DNA of 64,000 nt from Campylobacter lari. GTDB lineage: Bacteria > Campylobacterota > Campylobacteria > Campylobacterales > Campylobacteraceae. The position numbers were made by a program, and so were the translations under genes. The stretch is from positions 62,001 through 126,000 of the forward strand of contig NZ_CP011372.1 in the NCBI RefSeq assembly GCF_001017575.1, read 5' to 3'. The notes beneath the pieces were generated by a model. That model was not told the DNA's origin and ran no database searches. It saw only the letters and a list, made by a program, of their open reading frames with translations. Shown one piece after another: positions 38,357-46,304 of this stretch; within the stretch, counting starts at the first letter, position 1; each line of letters begins with the position of its first letter.

Positions 38357-38947
38357 ATGAAATTTTTATATATTAGTTTAGTAACTATTTTTTTTAGTGC
38401 TTGTTCTTTGATTAGTCCAAGTCAAACTTTACCTGCAAATAAATATTTTAGTATTAATTTAGAAAAGCTAGAGCAAAGTCAAAATAAAAAAAACGCAACT
38501 ATTATAGTTTCTTTGCCTAAGGGCTTAGCTTATACTAATGAAATTTTTTATAAAAAAGATCATGTTGTTAATGCTTATGCTTATCATTTTTGGAAAGAAA
38601 ATCCTGCTTTGATGATTAAAACTTTTTTGGAATTTCATTTGCAAGATTTAGAAGCATTTAAAGCGGTTTTAAACCAAGATAGTCTAGCTAGTGCTGATTA
38701 TGTTTTAGAAAGTAAAGTAGATATTTTAGAGCAAGATTTTAGCGATGAGATGCATTCTAAAATAAAATTAGGCATTAATTTAAATTTGGTGCAAATAAAC
38801 ACTAAAAAACTTATAGCAAGTAAGTATTTTTACTATGAAAAAGAATTAAATGATAATAATCCTCAAATTTTAATCCAAAATTATGATGAGGTTTTTTTAC
38901 TTTTTGCTAAAGATTTTAGAGTTTGGATAGATCAAAATTTGGAATAA
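38357..38947 (+). CDS. Lipoprotein of the ABC-transport auxiliary (PqiC-like) type
   Basis: 196 residues. A lipoprotein signal peptide MKFLYISLVTIFFSAC ends in a lipobox (FSAC) at Cys16. The remainder resembles ABC-transport auxiliary lipoproteins such as PqiC (YFSINLEKLEQS, then the strand ATIIVSLPKGLAYTNEIFY). ATG 38357 with CAGGAG just before it is preferred to 38339, which would disturb the signal peptide. As the fourth member of the Mla operon it may be the outer-membrane partner in place of MlaA and MlaC. By gene order it matches Cj1649. Confidence 0.8.
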   Translation: MKFLYISLVTIFFSACSLISPSQTLPANKYFSINLEKLEQSQNKKNATIIVSLPKGLAYTNEIFYKKDHVVNAYAYHFWKENPALMIKTFLEFHLQDLEAFKAVLNQDSLASADYVLESKVDILEQDFSDEMHSKIKLGINLNLVQINTKKLIASKYFYYEKELNDNNPQILIQNYDEVFLLFAKDFRVWIDQNLE

Positions 38948-38958
38948 AAAATGCTTTT

Positions 38959-38978
38959 CTTGTTATAGCAATAACAAG
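38959..38978 (+). promoter_or_regulatory. Short hairpin before the FedD-like gene
   Basis: An 8-bp perfect inverted repeat CTTGTTAT / ATAACAAG with a 4-base loop, 11 bases after the lipoprotein stop and just before GGAAGG, the ribosome binding site of the next gene. It could be a weak terminator or an operator. No sigma-28 -10 element (CGATWT) was seen nearby. Confidence 0.4.
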
Positions 38979-38989
38979 GAAGGTGTATT

Positions 38990-39511
38990 ATGAGAGATGA
39001 ATTAGAAATCTTACAAAAACATTTAGGACAAGTAGGTTCAAGTATAGATGGTGCGAATTTAAAACACCAAACACAAAAATTTAGTGAAGATATTACCGAT
39101 GCAAACGATTTTGTTGGTGCTTTACAAATTTTAGATTCTTCGTTGAAAAAAATTTCAAAACTTTTAGAAGATAAAAATTATGAAGATGTGCAAGATAAAG
39201 TATTAATCGCAAGTGAAAGTTTGAAAATAGTAGATAATTGCTCATTTTTAGGCAATGCTTTATTTGATAATAATTATAATGTAAATGTAGGCTCAAAGGC
39301 TTTTGCTTTTGAAATTTGCAACCCTTTAAAAATTCTAGAAACTAGTGATTATGAGGGTATGAAAGCTTATATAGTAGATAAAAGAGAAGAAATAGCTTCT
39401 ATGCTTAGTGAGCTTGCAGTGGCTATTGCTACTTACAGTCCTAGTCAAAGTTTTGGCGGATCAAGCCATGATTTTATGAATGATTTAGATTTTACTAAGC
39501 TTTTTAAATAA
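38990..39511 (+). CDS. fedD: FedD-like flagellar co-expressed protein
   Basis: 173 residues, no signal peptide or membrane segment. It is helical, with heptad-like runs (QILDSSLKKISKLLEDKNYE) and a flagellin-like Ser/Gly/Asn composition. Gene order after the Mla-like genes matches Cj1650, named FedD in C. jejuni, which is co-expressed with flagellar genes and affects colonisation. The functional role is unknown. In C. jejuni the Fed genes depend on sigma-28, but the matching promoter was not recognised here. It is followed by a strong bidirectional terminator. Confidence 0.7.
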   Translation: MRDELEILQKHLGQVGSSIDGANLKHQTQKFSEDITDANDFVGALQILDSSLKKISKLLEDKNYEDVQDKVLIASESLKIVDNCSFLGNALFDNNYNVNVGSKAFAFEICNPLKILETSDYEGMKAYIVDKREEIASMLSELAVAIATYSPSQSFGGSSHDFMNDLDFTKLFK

Positions 39512-39538
39512 TACTAAAGGCCTTTTAGCCTTTAGTAT
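39511..39538. terminator. Bidirectional terminator between fedD and sodC
   Basis: An 11-bp perfect stem ATACTAAAGGC / GCCTTTAGTAT with a 6-base loop, between two convergent genes. Confidence 0.85.
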
Positions 39539-39543
39539 GTGTT

Positions 39544-40083
39544 TTATTTAATAACTCCACAAGCCATTCTAGCGCCACCACCACCAAGTGCTGCAGGATG
39601 ATCACTATGATTGTCTCCTCCAAAATGTATCATTAAAGAGTGGTTTTTAAGCTCATTAAGTGTTTTGATTTTTGGTGCCAATACAGGATTAGTTGCTTTA
39701 CCGTCTTTTTCTACATAAAGTGGTGGTAAATCACCTCTGTGGCCTTTATCATCCCATGGGCTTGAATGTGCATCAGTTTTTTCAGGATCCCAGTGACCAC
39801 CAGCTTTCATACCTAAACCTTTATCAGTTGCTCCACAATCAGCGTTTGCATGAACATGAAAACCATGAATTCCACTTTCTAAACCTTGAAGATTTGGATA
39901 AAATGCTACTCCATAAGGAGTCTGTACCGCTACTACTTCACCTGCATTTTTGTTGGTATTTTTATCAAGAATTTCCATTTTGATAACTAAATGATCTTTT
40001 TGTGCTTTTGGATCAAAATTTTCTAAATTTGCTCCAATTAAAAAACTTGATGCTAATAAAGAACCTAGTATAATTTTTTTCAT
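39544..40083 (-). CDS. sodC: Periplasmic Cu/Zn superoxide dismutase
   Basis: 179 residues. A signal peptide ([18 protein letters not shown]) directs it to the periplasm. Copper ligands lie in [13 protein letters not shown] and in [12 protein letters not shown]; the zinc loop is [20 protein letters not shown]. The disulfide Cys pair is at NADCGA and RMACGVIK. It removes superoxide reaching the periplasm, complementing DocA and rubrerythrin. I do not recall sodC in C. jejuni 11168, so it may mark another species. It is divergent from an AraC regulator, with a 10-bp inverted repeat between them. Confidence 0.96.
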   Translation of the reverse strand: MKKIILGSLLASSFLIGANLENFDPKAQKDHLVIKMEILDKNTNKNAGEVVAVQTPYGVAFYPNLQGLESGIHGFHVHANADCGATDKGLGMKAGGHWDPEKTDAHSSPWDDKGHRGDLPPLYVEKDGKATNPVLAPKIKTLNELKNHSLMIHFGGDNHSDHPAALGGGGARMACGVIK

Positions 40084-40137
40084 TATCTCTCCTTTTGTTA
40101 AAAATTATTTTATTGTAGCATATACTATTAATAAAAA

Positions 40138-40169
40138 ATTGTATTTTGTTATTTTTTATAAAATACAAT
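40138..40169. promoter_or_regulatory. Inverted repeat between sodC and the AraC-type regulator
   Basis: ATTGTATTTT (40138-40147) and AAAATACAAT (40160-40169) form a perfect 10-bp inverted repeat with a 12-base spacer, in the 113-base region between the divergent starts. It may be an operator for the regulator or a peroxide/metal regulator; the AT content makes chance occurrence more likely than usual. Confidence 0.4.
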
Positions 40170-40196
40170 AATCAAAAAACTTATAAAAAGGTCAAA

Positions 40197-41075
40197 ATGT
40201 TAGTTTTTCCAAAAGACTTTAATAAAGTTAGTTCAAATGTTTTAAACAATTCTTTATTCTCTTTGTGTTTTTATCAAAAAAATTCCTTAAATGATAAAAA
40301 ACAAGAAGTTATATTTAAAGATTATGCTTTGGTTTTTATATTAGAGGGTTCTAAAAGTATTTATACTATTGATAATCATTTTAAAGCAAGCAAAGATGAA
40401 ATTATTTTTTTTACAAAAAATTCCTTTTCTATTAGAGATTATTTAAATAGTGAAAATACTTATAAGTCTGTTATTTTATGTTTTAAAGAGAGTATTTTGA
40501 TAGAGCTTGTTTTTAAATATCAAGATTTAATTTCTAAATTAAGCTCTTTAGAGTATTCTAAAAGTTTGTTTAGCTTAAAATCAGATTTTGTAACTAAGAG
40601 TATTTTTCAATCATTTTTACCTTATATAAACAGTTCTAAAAATAACGAATATTTACTTAAGTTAAAATTTGAAGAATTATTTTTATCTTTACTATATAGT
40701 GAAGACAATGCAGAATTTTTAGCCTTTTTAAAAGCAATTTTAAGTGGTTTTAAATTAGATCTTTATCAGATGTTTGCGTATTGTAAAAATGATTTTGAAA
40801 ATGTGGCTTCTATGGCTAAATTTAGTAAAATGGATTTAGCAAGCTTTAGTCGTAATTTCAAACAAAGTTTTGGGATAAGTCCTAAAGAATGGCTTGACAA
40901 TAAACGTTTTGAGAAGGCTAAATTTTTATTAGAATTTTCTACTAAAAATATTACTCAAATTTGTCATGAGCTTGGATTTAATTCCCCTGCTTGGTTTATA
41001 GCAAGATATAAAAAAAGATATGGTATTACTCCAAAACAAGAGCAAAAATCAAAAAACTTATATTTTTTATCTTAA
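40197..41075 (+). CDS. AraC-family transcriptional regulator
   Basis: 292 residues. The C-terminal 100 residues carry the double HTH: FENVASMAKFSKMDLASFSR, NFKQSFGISPKEWLDNKRFEK and the second helix set NITQICHELGFNSPAWFIARYKK, then the KRYGITPKQ end. The N-terminal half is a presumed ligand-binding cupin with few conserved residues. ATG 40197 is preferred: AAAAGG lies just before it, and the upstream in-frame ATG at 40146 would add an unlikely Lys/Asn-rich extension. It is divergent from sodC and 65 bases upstream of the beta-propeller gene. The regulated genes are unknown. Confidence 0.88.
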   Translation: MLVFPKDFNKVSSNVLNNSLFSLCFYQKNSLNDKKQEVIFKDYALVFILEGSKSIYTIDNHFKASKDEIIFFTKNSFSIRDYLNSENTYKSVILCFKESILIELVFKYQDLISKLSSLEYSKSLFSLKSDFVTKSIFQSFLPYINSSKNNEYLLKLKFEELFLSLLYSEDNAEFLAFLKAILSGFKLDLYQMFAYCKNDFENVASMAKFSKMDLASFSRNFKQSFGISPKEWLDNKRFEKAKFLLEFSTKNITQICHELGFNSPAWFIARYKKRYGITPKQEQKSKNLYFLS

Positions 41076-41140
41076 AAGTGATAGATTTTATTTTTAAATT
41101 ATATTAAAATTTGTAAATAAAAATTAAGAAAGGTAACAAT

Positions 41141-41977
41141 ATGAAAAAAAGTATTTTAGCTTTAGCTTTATTTGCATTTTGTAGTGCAAATGCTTTAGAG
41201 GTGCAAGAATTTAAAGGTTTTGCACATCCTGAAAGTGTGTATGTAGACAAAAGTGTGGTTTATGTGTCTAATGTAGGAAAAGAGTTGGCTCCATTAAATA
41301 AGGATAACGATGGTTTTATCTCAAAGTTGGATAAAAATGGAAAAATCATAGAATTAGAATTTATCAAAAATCTTAATGCTCCAAAAGGTATGTCTAAAAT
41401 AGGTGATATTTTGTATGTTGTAGATATTGATATCTTATATGGTTTTGATGTAAAAAGCAAAAAAGAAATTTTTAAACTTCCTATAAAAAATGCAGTATTT
41501 TTAAATGATATAGCAGTTTTAGATAATAATACATTGCTAGTGAGTGATACAGGCACAGGGTATATCCATAAAGTATTTTTAAAAGACAAAAAATATGAAA
41601 ACTTTATCCATTTAGATTCAAAATATGGTGGGCCAAATGGATTATTGATAGATAAAAACACTTTATTTGTTGCAGGTTATGATCCAAGTGATAAAGCAGG
41701 TGGAAAAATCATTAGTATTGATTTAAACACAAAGAAAATTCAAGAATTAAGCAATAAAATAGAACAGTTTGATGGTATTGTATATGATAAAGATAAAAAT
41801 CTTTTAGTATCAAGCTGGGGTAAAAATCTTCAAGGATATATTTATGCTTTAAAAGATAATAAAGAGGTAAAACTAGATCTAAATCCTATAAAAGGTCCTG
41901 CGGATATGTTTTTTGATGGTAAGTATTTATGGGTGCCAAAAATGGCAGAGAATGCCTTAATCAAAATAAAATTATAA
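41141..41977 (+). CDS. Secreted beta-propeller protein (SMP-30/NHL-like)
   Basis: 278 residues. Signal peptide [18 protein letters not shown], so periplasmic. The rest has regular blade-like repeats ([76 protein letters not shown]), consistent with a six-bladed propeller of the SMP-30/gluconolactonase or NHL type. No catalytic residues could be fixed. It is likely under the AraC regulator upstream. It ends in a strong terminator shared with the convergent zinc-ribbon gene. Confidence 0.78.
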   Translation: MKKSILALALFAFCSANALEVQEFKGFAHPESVYVDKSVVYVSNVGKELAPLNKDNDGFISKLDKNGKIIELEFIKNLNAPKGMSKIGDILYVVDIDILYGFDVKSKKEIFKLPIKNAVFLNDIAVLDNNTLLVSDTGTGYIHKVFLKDKKYENFIHLDSKYGGPNGLLIDKNTLFVAGYDPSDKAGGKIISIDLNTKKIQELSNKIEQFDGIVYDKDKNLLVSSWGKNLQGYIYALKDNKEVKLDLNPIKGPADMFFDGKYLWVPKMAENALIKIKL

Positions 41978-41978
41978 A

Positions 41979-42004
41979 ACTTTTAAGCCTTTTGGCTTAA
42001 AAGT
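41979..42004. terminator. Bidirectional terminator
   Basis: An 11-bp perfect stem ACTTTTAAGCC / GGCTTAAAAGT with a TTTT loop, overlapping the stop of the zinc-ribbon gene on the minus strand. Confidence 0.85.
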
Positions 42005-42254
42005 CAAATAATTCTCCAAGCCAACTTTCTTTTTTCTTATATTTATAGCCATTGTTATGATGATAATTTGCTTGTTGATTGTAATTTTGTTGATGAGATG
42101 GTTGTGGCGTGCTTTGAGAAGAACTTCTTTCTATGATTTTATCAAGTTCACCACGATCAAGCCAGACACCACGGCATTTTGGACAATAATCAATTTCAAC
42201 TCCATTTCTTTCACTCATTAATAAATCAGTATTCACACAAACTGGGCAATTCAT
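41997..42254 (-). CDS. TFIIB-type zinc-ribbon small protein
   Basis: 85 residues. An N-terminal zinc ribbon CPVCVNTDLLMSERNGVEIDYCPKC (motif CxxC at 3-6, then CxxC at 24-27) followed by RGVWLDRGELDKII, the usual zf-TFIIB form. The C-terminal half is Gln/Asn/His-rich (HQQNYNQQANYHHNNGYKYK) and probably disordered, ending WLGELFDF. Bacterial proteins of this kind have no firmly established function. Confidence 0.85.
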   Translation of the reverse strand: MNCPVCVNTDLLMSERNGVEIDYCPKCRGVWLDRGELDKIIERSSSQSTPQPSHQQNYNQQANYHHNNGYKYKKKESWLGELFDF

Positions 42255-42303
42255 ATTTATCCTTTATAAAAAATTTCATTAAAGTATATAGGTTTAAAGT
42301 AAA

Positions 42304-42993
42304 TTATGAGTTTAAATCCCAATCAATAGGACTTTTACCAAGTTTTAATAAAATTTCATTGCTTTTTGAAAAATGCTTACAGCCTAAAAAAGCGTTTCTT
42401 GCTAAAGGCGAGGGATGTGCTGCCTCTAAGATGAAGTGTTTTTGGGTGTTGATTAAAACTTTTTTGTTTTTAGCATAATTTCCCCAAAGTAAAAATACCA
42501 AACCCTCTTTTTCATTGCTAAGTTTTGATATAACAGCATCGGTAAATTTTTGCCATCCAAAATGTGTGTGCGAAGCAGGTTTATTTGCTTCTACACTTAA
42601 AATAGAATTTAAAAGCAAAATTCCTTGTTTGGCCCATTTGCTTAAATCACCATGTTTTGCTATGGGAATATTTAAATCATCTTGCAATTCTTTATAGATA
42701 TTAAGCAAAGATGGAGGAATTTTAACTCCCATTGGCACGCTAAAGCTCAAACCCATGGCTTGATGAGGGTTGTGGTAAGGATCTTGTCCTAAAAGTATGA
42801 TTTTTAGATCCTGCAAAGGGGTTAGATTAAATGCATTAAAGATTAAATTTGCTGGTGGATATATGGTTTTTCCTTCGTTTATAGCATTGATATAATGAGT
42901 TTTTATCTCTAAAAAATAAGGTTTTAAAAATTCATCTTTTAGAAATTCTTTCCAAGTTTGTTCCATTTTTATTTTTTCTAAACAAATATTCAT
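42304..42993 (-). CDS. ung: Uracil-DNA glycosylase (family 1)
   Basis: Removes uracil from DNA to start base excision repair. 229 residues from ATG 42993. The water-activating motif GQDPYHNPHQAMGLSFSV, the Ser/Pro loop PPSLLNIYKEL and the HPSPLARNAFLG minor-groove loop are intact. The start at 42993 follows the sensor kinase stop by 2 bases, with AAGGA upstream; a start at 43008 would add an unlikely extension. It is probably the last gene of the two-component operon. Confidence 0.96.
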   Translation of the reverse strand: MNICLEKIKMEQTWKEFLKDEFLKPYFLEIKTHYINAINEGKTIYPPANLIFNAFNLTPLQDLKIILLGQDPYHNPHQAMGLSFSVPMGVKIPPSLLNIYKELQDDLNIPIAKHGDLSKWAKQGILLLNSILSVEANKPASHTHFGWQKFTDAVISKLSNEKEGLVFLLWGNYAKNKKVLINTQKHFILEAAHPSPLARNAFLGCKHFSKSNEILLKLGKSPIDWDLNS

Positions 42994-42995
42994 TT

Positions 42996-44309
42996 TTATC
43001 CTTGCCAAGAAAGTATAAATTCACTTCCTTCGTTTTCCTTACTTAAAACTTTAATGTTGATATTGTTTTTATCGGCTATTTGTTTGACTAGGTTTAAACC
43101 TATGCCAAAGCCACCTTGGTCTTGATTAAAGCGTTTGTAGCGTGTAAAAATTTGAGCTATTTCTTTAGTGCTCATACCTTGGCCTTCATCTTTAATGCTA
43201 AGTGTTTTCTCTTTTAAGTAAATATAGATTTTTTTATGAGGATTGGTGTATTTTATGGCATTGCTTAAAAGGTTATCGATTAAGATTTGCATTTCTTCTT
43301 TATTAGCATAAAAGTTTTGCTCTAAAAGATTTTTTTCAATGATGAGATTTTTTTGGGCGATTAAAGTTTCAAAGTATTCTAATCTTTGCTCTAAAAGTTC
43401 TTTTAAATTTATATCTTCTTTGGTGTTTTCTTTTTGTATGAAAAAATTTAAGGCTATGAGGTTTTGATAGATATGGTTTAAATTTTTACTTGCTAGTTTA
43501 ATATGATTTAGTTTTTTTGCGTTATTTGGATTTAAATTTGCATCATCAAATTTTTTAATACTAGCTAAAATCACACTTAAAGGCGTATTAATTTCGTGTG
43601 TAGTGTCTTTGATGAAATCATTAAGTGCTTTAAATTGTTCTTTGATGTTTTTAAAAACAAGCATGATAAGCACATAAGCAATTATAGCAAGTAGTATAAT
43701 ACATATAAGAGTATAAAAAATGGTTTTTAATTTTAATTTCCAAAGTTCATGAGAAAAATCATTAATGTCTAAATTATTATAATTATCCTTGCGATATTGT
43801 TCTTTTTTAAAACCAAGATCATCTGTTTCCATGATGATGTGGATATTTTTATGTTTTAAAAATTTAAAATAATGTCTAGGTTTTTTTACATCGGTTCTGT
43901 CTATATAAGCATCAAGATTACGAATTCTTAAAAAATCTATAAATAATTTCTTATCTCTACTGTAAATAAAATTGTTTTGCTCTAAATGTCTTAAGATACT
44001 CATGGCATCAAAAGAAAGATTACTAAAAATTACCTTTTGATCTAAGATGAGAGCAAAAGAGGTATTGAGTTTATCAGAAATTTCTGCGAAATCAATTTTT
44101 TCTAAAGCAATTTGATTGTGATTTGACTCTATAATATTTTGTAGAATATAATTGTGGTGTGTATAAACATGCGTTAGTTGGTTTAAGCGTATATAGCTAG
44201 CTTCTTTTTGATAGAAAGTGATAAAAAAAATCGTAAGAAAAGCACCACTTGTGATAATATAAAGGATTAAGATTTTGAAAATAGTATTATTAAAATTTTC
44301 ACTTTTCAT
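42996..44309 (-). CDS. Sensor histidine kinase
   Basis: 437 residues. Two membrane segments (about residues 13-33 and 190-215) enclose a periplasmic sensor of about 150 residues. The cytoplasmic part has a HisKA dimerisation helix with the phospho-acceptor His in KDTTHEINTPLSVIL, an N-box LIDNLLSNAIKYT, and G-boxes DEGQGMS and GGFGIGLNLV. It overlaps its response regulator by 11 bases, so they are co-translated. The signal is unknown; the His/Met-rich protein encoded first in the operon suggests metal or envelope stress, as inference only. Confidence 0.92.
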   Translation of the reverse strand: MKSENFNNTIFKILILYIITSGAFLTIFFITFYQKEASYIRLNQLTHVYTHHNYILQNIIESNHNQIALEKIDFAEISDKLNTSFALILDQKVIFSNLSFDAMSILRHLEQNNFIYSRDKKLFIDFLRIRNLDAYIDRTDVKKPRHYFKFLKHKNIHIIMETDDLGFKKEQYRKDNYNNLDINDFSHELWKLKLKTIFYTLICIILLAIIAYVLIMLVFKNIKEQFKALNDFIKDTTHEINTPLSVILASIKKFDDANLNPNNAKKLNHIKLASKNLNHIYQNLIALNFFIQKENTKEDINLKELLEQRLEYFETLIAQKNLIIEKNLLEQNFYANKEEMQILIDNLLSNAIKYTNPHKKIYIYLKEKTLSIKDEGQGMSTKEIAQIFTRYKRFNQDQGGFGIGLNLVKQIADKNNINIKVLSKENEGSEFILSWQG

Positions 44310-44985
44310 TTTCTAGCCTAATGGCATAACCTATGTTTCTTTGATTGATGATAAGATCTTTACCAAGAATTTTTCTTAAGTTTTTAACATATACTCGAAG
44401 ACTCATGATTACAGGCTCTTCATCTAAACTCCAAATTTCATTAAAAATTGTCTCTATGCTTACAAAATGTGGGCGTTTTTTTAAAAGTAAAGATAAAAGC
44501 TCTTTTTCTTTGTTGGTAAGAGTAATAATTTCTTTATCTTGATAAAGAGTTTTATTGAGTGGATCAAAAGAAATATTTTTTGAGGTGCTAAGTAAGATTA
44601 AATCTTCTTTTTGGTGGCTAAAATTTCTTTTAATGATGTTTTTTACTCGGATGATTAACTCATCTACATCAAAAGGTTTTTTAATATAATCATCACAACC
44701 TGATGAAAAACCTTGTTTTACATCATCAAGCATAGATAAGGAAGTTAAAAATATAGCAGGAGTGTTCTTGGCACTTTCTCTTAATTCTTTTAAAACTTCA
44801 AAACCATTACCTTTTGGGACTTTAACGTCAAAAATCCAAAGATCAAAATTTTCTTCATAAGCTTTTTCTAGAGCCTCTTGTGCATCATATACACAAGAGA
44901 CTTTAAAGCCCTCATCACTTAAGGCATCACTAATAATTTCATTTAAACTTAAGTCATCTTCAAGAAGTAAAATTTTTGCTGCCAT
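44299..44985 (-). CDS. OmpR-type response regulator
   Basis: 228 residues. Receiver domain with acid pocket LLLEDD, phospho-acceptor Asp in LWIFDVKVPKGNG, Thr in AIFLTSLSM and Lys in YIKKPFD. The C-terminal winged helix has NKEKELLSLLLKKRP and VYVKNLRKILGKDLIINQRNIGY. It is the output partner of the downstream histidine kinase. It starts one base after the DUF1104 gene on the same strand. Confidence 0.94.
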   Translation of the reverse strand: MAAKILLLEDDLSLNEIISDALSDEGFKVSCVYDAQEALEKAYEENFDLWIFDVKVPKGNGFEVLKELRESAKNTPAIFLTSLSMLDDVKQGFSSGCDDYIKKPFDVDELIIRVKNIIKRNFSHQKEDLILLSTSKNISFDPLNKTLYQDKEIITLTNKEKELLSLLLKKRPHFVSIETIFNEIWSLDEEPVIMSLRVYVKNLRKILGKDLIINQRNIGYAIRLENEK

Positions 44986-44986
44986 T

Positions 44987-45400
44987 TTATCTCATTGGAC
45001 AATTTGTATGATTTTGATGATCCATTTTATGCATTTTATGTGGATTTTTACCATGCTGATGTAAATTTAATTCTCTTATTTCTTTACCACTCATATTATC
45101 AGTTAGTTTTTGCATATCTTCTTGAACGATAGCTCTTCTTTGGTTTCTTTCTTGTGCAGAAAGCTTAGAGATGTTTTCGCGTAAATTGGTTCTAAATTGT
45201 TGGTGGAAATCTTTTGCGTCTTTGTATTTCATCTCATTCATTCTTTTTTTCATTTCTATCATCAAATCGGCTTGATCTTGAGCATTAACGGTTTTTGCAA
45301 GATTTAAAATCTCTTCATTGCTTTTTTTGGAAAAATCAGCTCCTAGTGCAAATGAAGCCATTAAAGAACTTGTGATAAATAAACTTATAATTTTTTTCAT
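44987..45400 (-). CDS. Periplasmic DUF1104-like (Spy/CpxP-like) protein with His/Met-rich tail
   Basis: 137 residues. A signal peptide (MKKIISLFITSSLMASFALG, cleavage near ADF) is followed by a helical repeat (IEMKKRMNEMKYKDAKDFHQ, then ISKLSAQERNQRRAIVQED) like CpxP/Spy periplasmic chaperones or DUF1104 proteins. The last 25 residues are rich in His and Met with a Cys (HKMHKMDHQNHTNCPM), which suggests copper or other soft-metal binding. It is the first gene of the operon with the two-component system, like cpxP with cpxRA, and could be both target and modulator of it. Confidence 0.75.
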   Translation of the reverse strand: MKKIISLFITSSLMASFALGADFSKKSNEEILNLAKTVNAQDQADLMIEMKKRMNEMKYKDAKDFHQQFRTNLRENISKLSAQERNQRRAIVQEDMQKLTDNMSGKEIRELNLHQHGKNPHKMHKMDHQNHTNCPMR

Positions 45401-45462
45401 TGCTTCTCCTTTAAATTAATGATGAGAAATTATAAAAGCTCAAAATAAAGTCAAAATGAAAT

Positions 45463-46215
45463 TTATTGACAAACAAAAAGCACATTGGCTTTTAGGTTTT
45501 GTTTTTCGCTTTTAACAATAGGTAGCACAACGCTATCTGCACTCGCTGTTAGGTTTGGAGCATAATATTTAATATTGTTATTATCAAAATGAATATTTTT
45601 TACTAAGCAAGTCTTTGCTAAAGTCTTAGAATAATATTGAGCCTTTTCAAAAGCTTTTTTTAATGCAAGGTCATATAAATCTTCTTTATTTGCTTCTAAA
45701 ATAGTCTCATCGAAACCAGCTTGCAAAGCTTTAGTGTTAAAAGAAATTAAAACATTAGTATTGCTAATACTTTCTATATCTTTTATAAGATTTTCATAGT
45801 CTTTGCTTTTGTTTTGTGGAATTTGACAAGTGAAATTAGAGTATAATTTATATCCATTTAGTGTTTTTGCCTCTTGATAATAATTATAACTTGGTTCTAA
45901 AGTATAGCTTCCACCTTTGCAATAATTTTCTTTGGCAATACGATCTGAGATTTCTTTAAATGTCTTGGCAATATGATCTTTTTCAATGCTAGAGATGGTA
46001 GTTTTTTTACTAAGTTCTTCGCTAGCACTAAAATTTAAAGTGGCATTAAAGATATTTGGCATAATTTCATTAGATACTTCTATATTTCTTGAAAATTCTA
46101 TATTTTGTTTATCGTGATTTTTTAAACCTAAAAATTCAGTGTTAAAAACTACTCCTAGTACAAATAATACTAAACAAAGTAATCCTAAACCCAAACCTTT
46201 TAAAAAACTTTTCAT
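45463..46215 (-). CDS. SIMPL-domain (DUF541) membrane-anchored protein
   Basis: 250 residues. A single N-terminal membrane anchor (LKGLGLGLLCLVLFVLGVVF) and a periplasmic SIMPL domain: NIEVSNEIMPNIFNATLNFS opens it, and ALKKAFEKAQYYSKTLAKT is the conserved helix. The family includes YggE and BP26, often linked to oxidative or envelope stress, with no clear mechanism. It is divergent from mutY by a few bases and 62 bases upstream of the DUF1104 gene on the same strand. Confidence 0.83.
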   Translation of the reverse strand: MKSFLKGLGLGLLCLVLFVLGVVFNTEFLGLKNHDKQNIEFSRNIEVSNEIMPNIFNATLNFSASEELSKKTTISSIEKDHIAKTFKEISDRIAKENYCKGGSYTLEPSYNYYQEAKTLNGYKLYSNFTCQIPQNKSKDYENLIKDIESISNTNVLISFNTKALQAGFDETILEANKEDLYDLALKKAFEKAQYYSKTLAKTCLVKNIHFDNNNIKYYAPNLTASADSVVLPIVKSEKQNLKANVLFVCQ

Positions 46216-46273
46216 TTTTGCTCCTTTTTAAAACATTTTTTTATTTTAACATAAAGCCTTTAAGAATAGATTG

Positions 46274-46279
46274 TATAAT
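46274..46279 (+). promoter_or_regulatory. -10 element upstream of mutY
   Basis: TATAAT in the sequence TTGTATAATT, 26 bases before the chosen mutY ATG. A sigma-70 promoter is likely; no -35 is obvious. Confidence 0.55.
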
Positions 46280-46304
46280 TTTTTTAAAAATAAAGAAAGT
46301 TTTA

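Noticed and set aside
39693-39983. A plus-strand frame of 96 codons within sodC
   Set aside because: It is antisense to the copper- and zinc-binding coding region and gives a His/Leu-rich product that mirrors sodC codons.
41260-41661. A 133-codon minus-strand frame inside the beta-propeller gene
   Set aside because: Antisense to a signal-peptide-bearing gene with regular repeats; no ribosome binding site or family motif.
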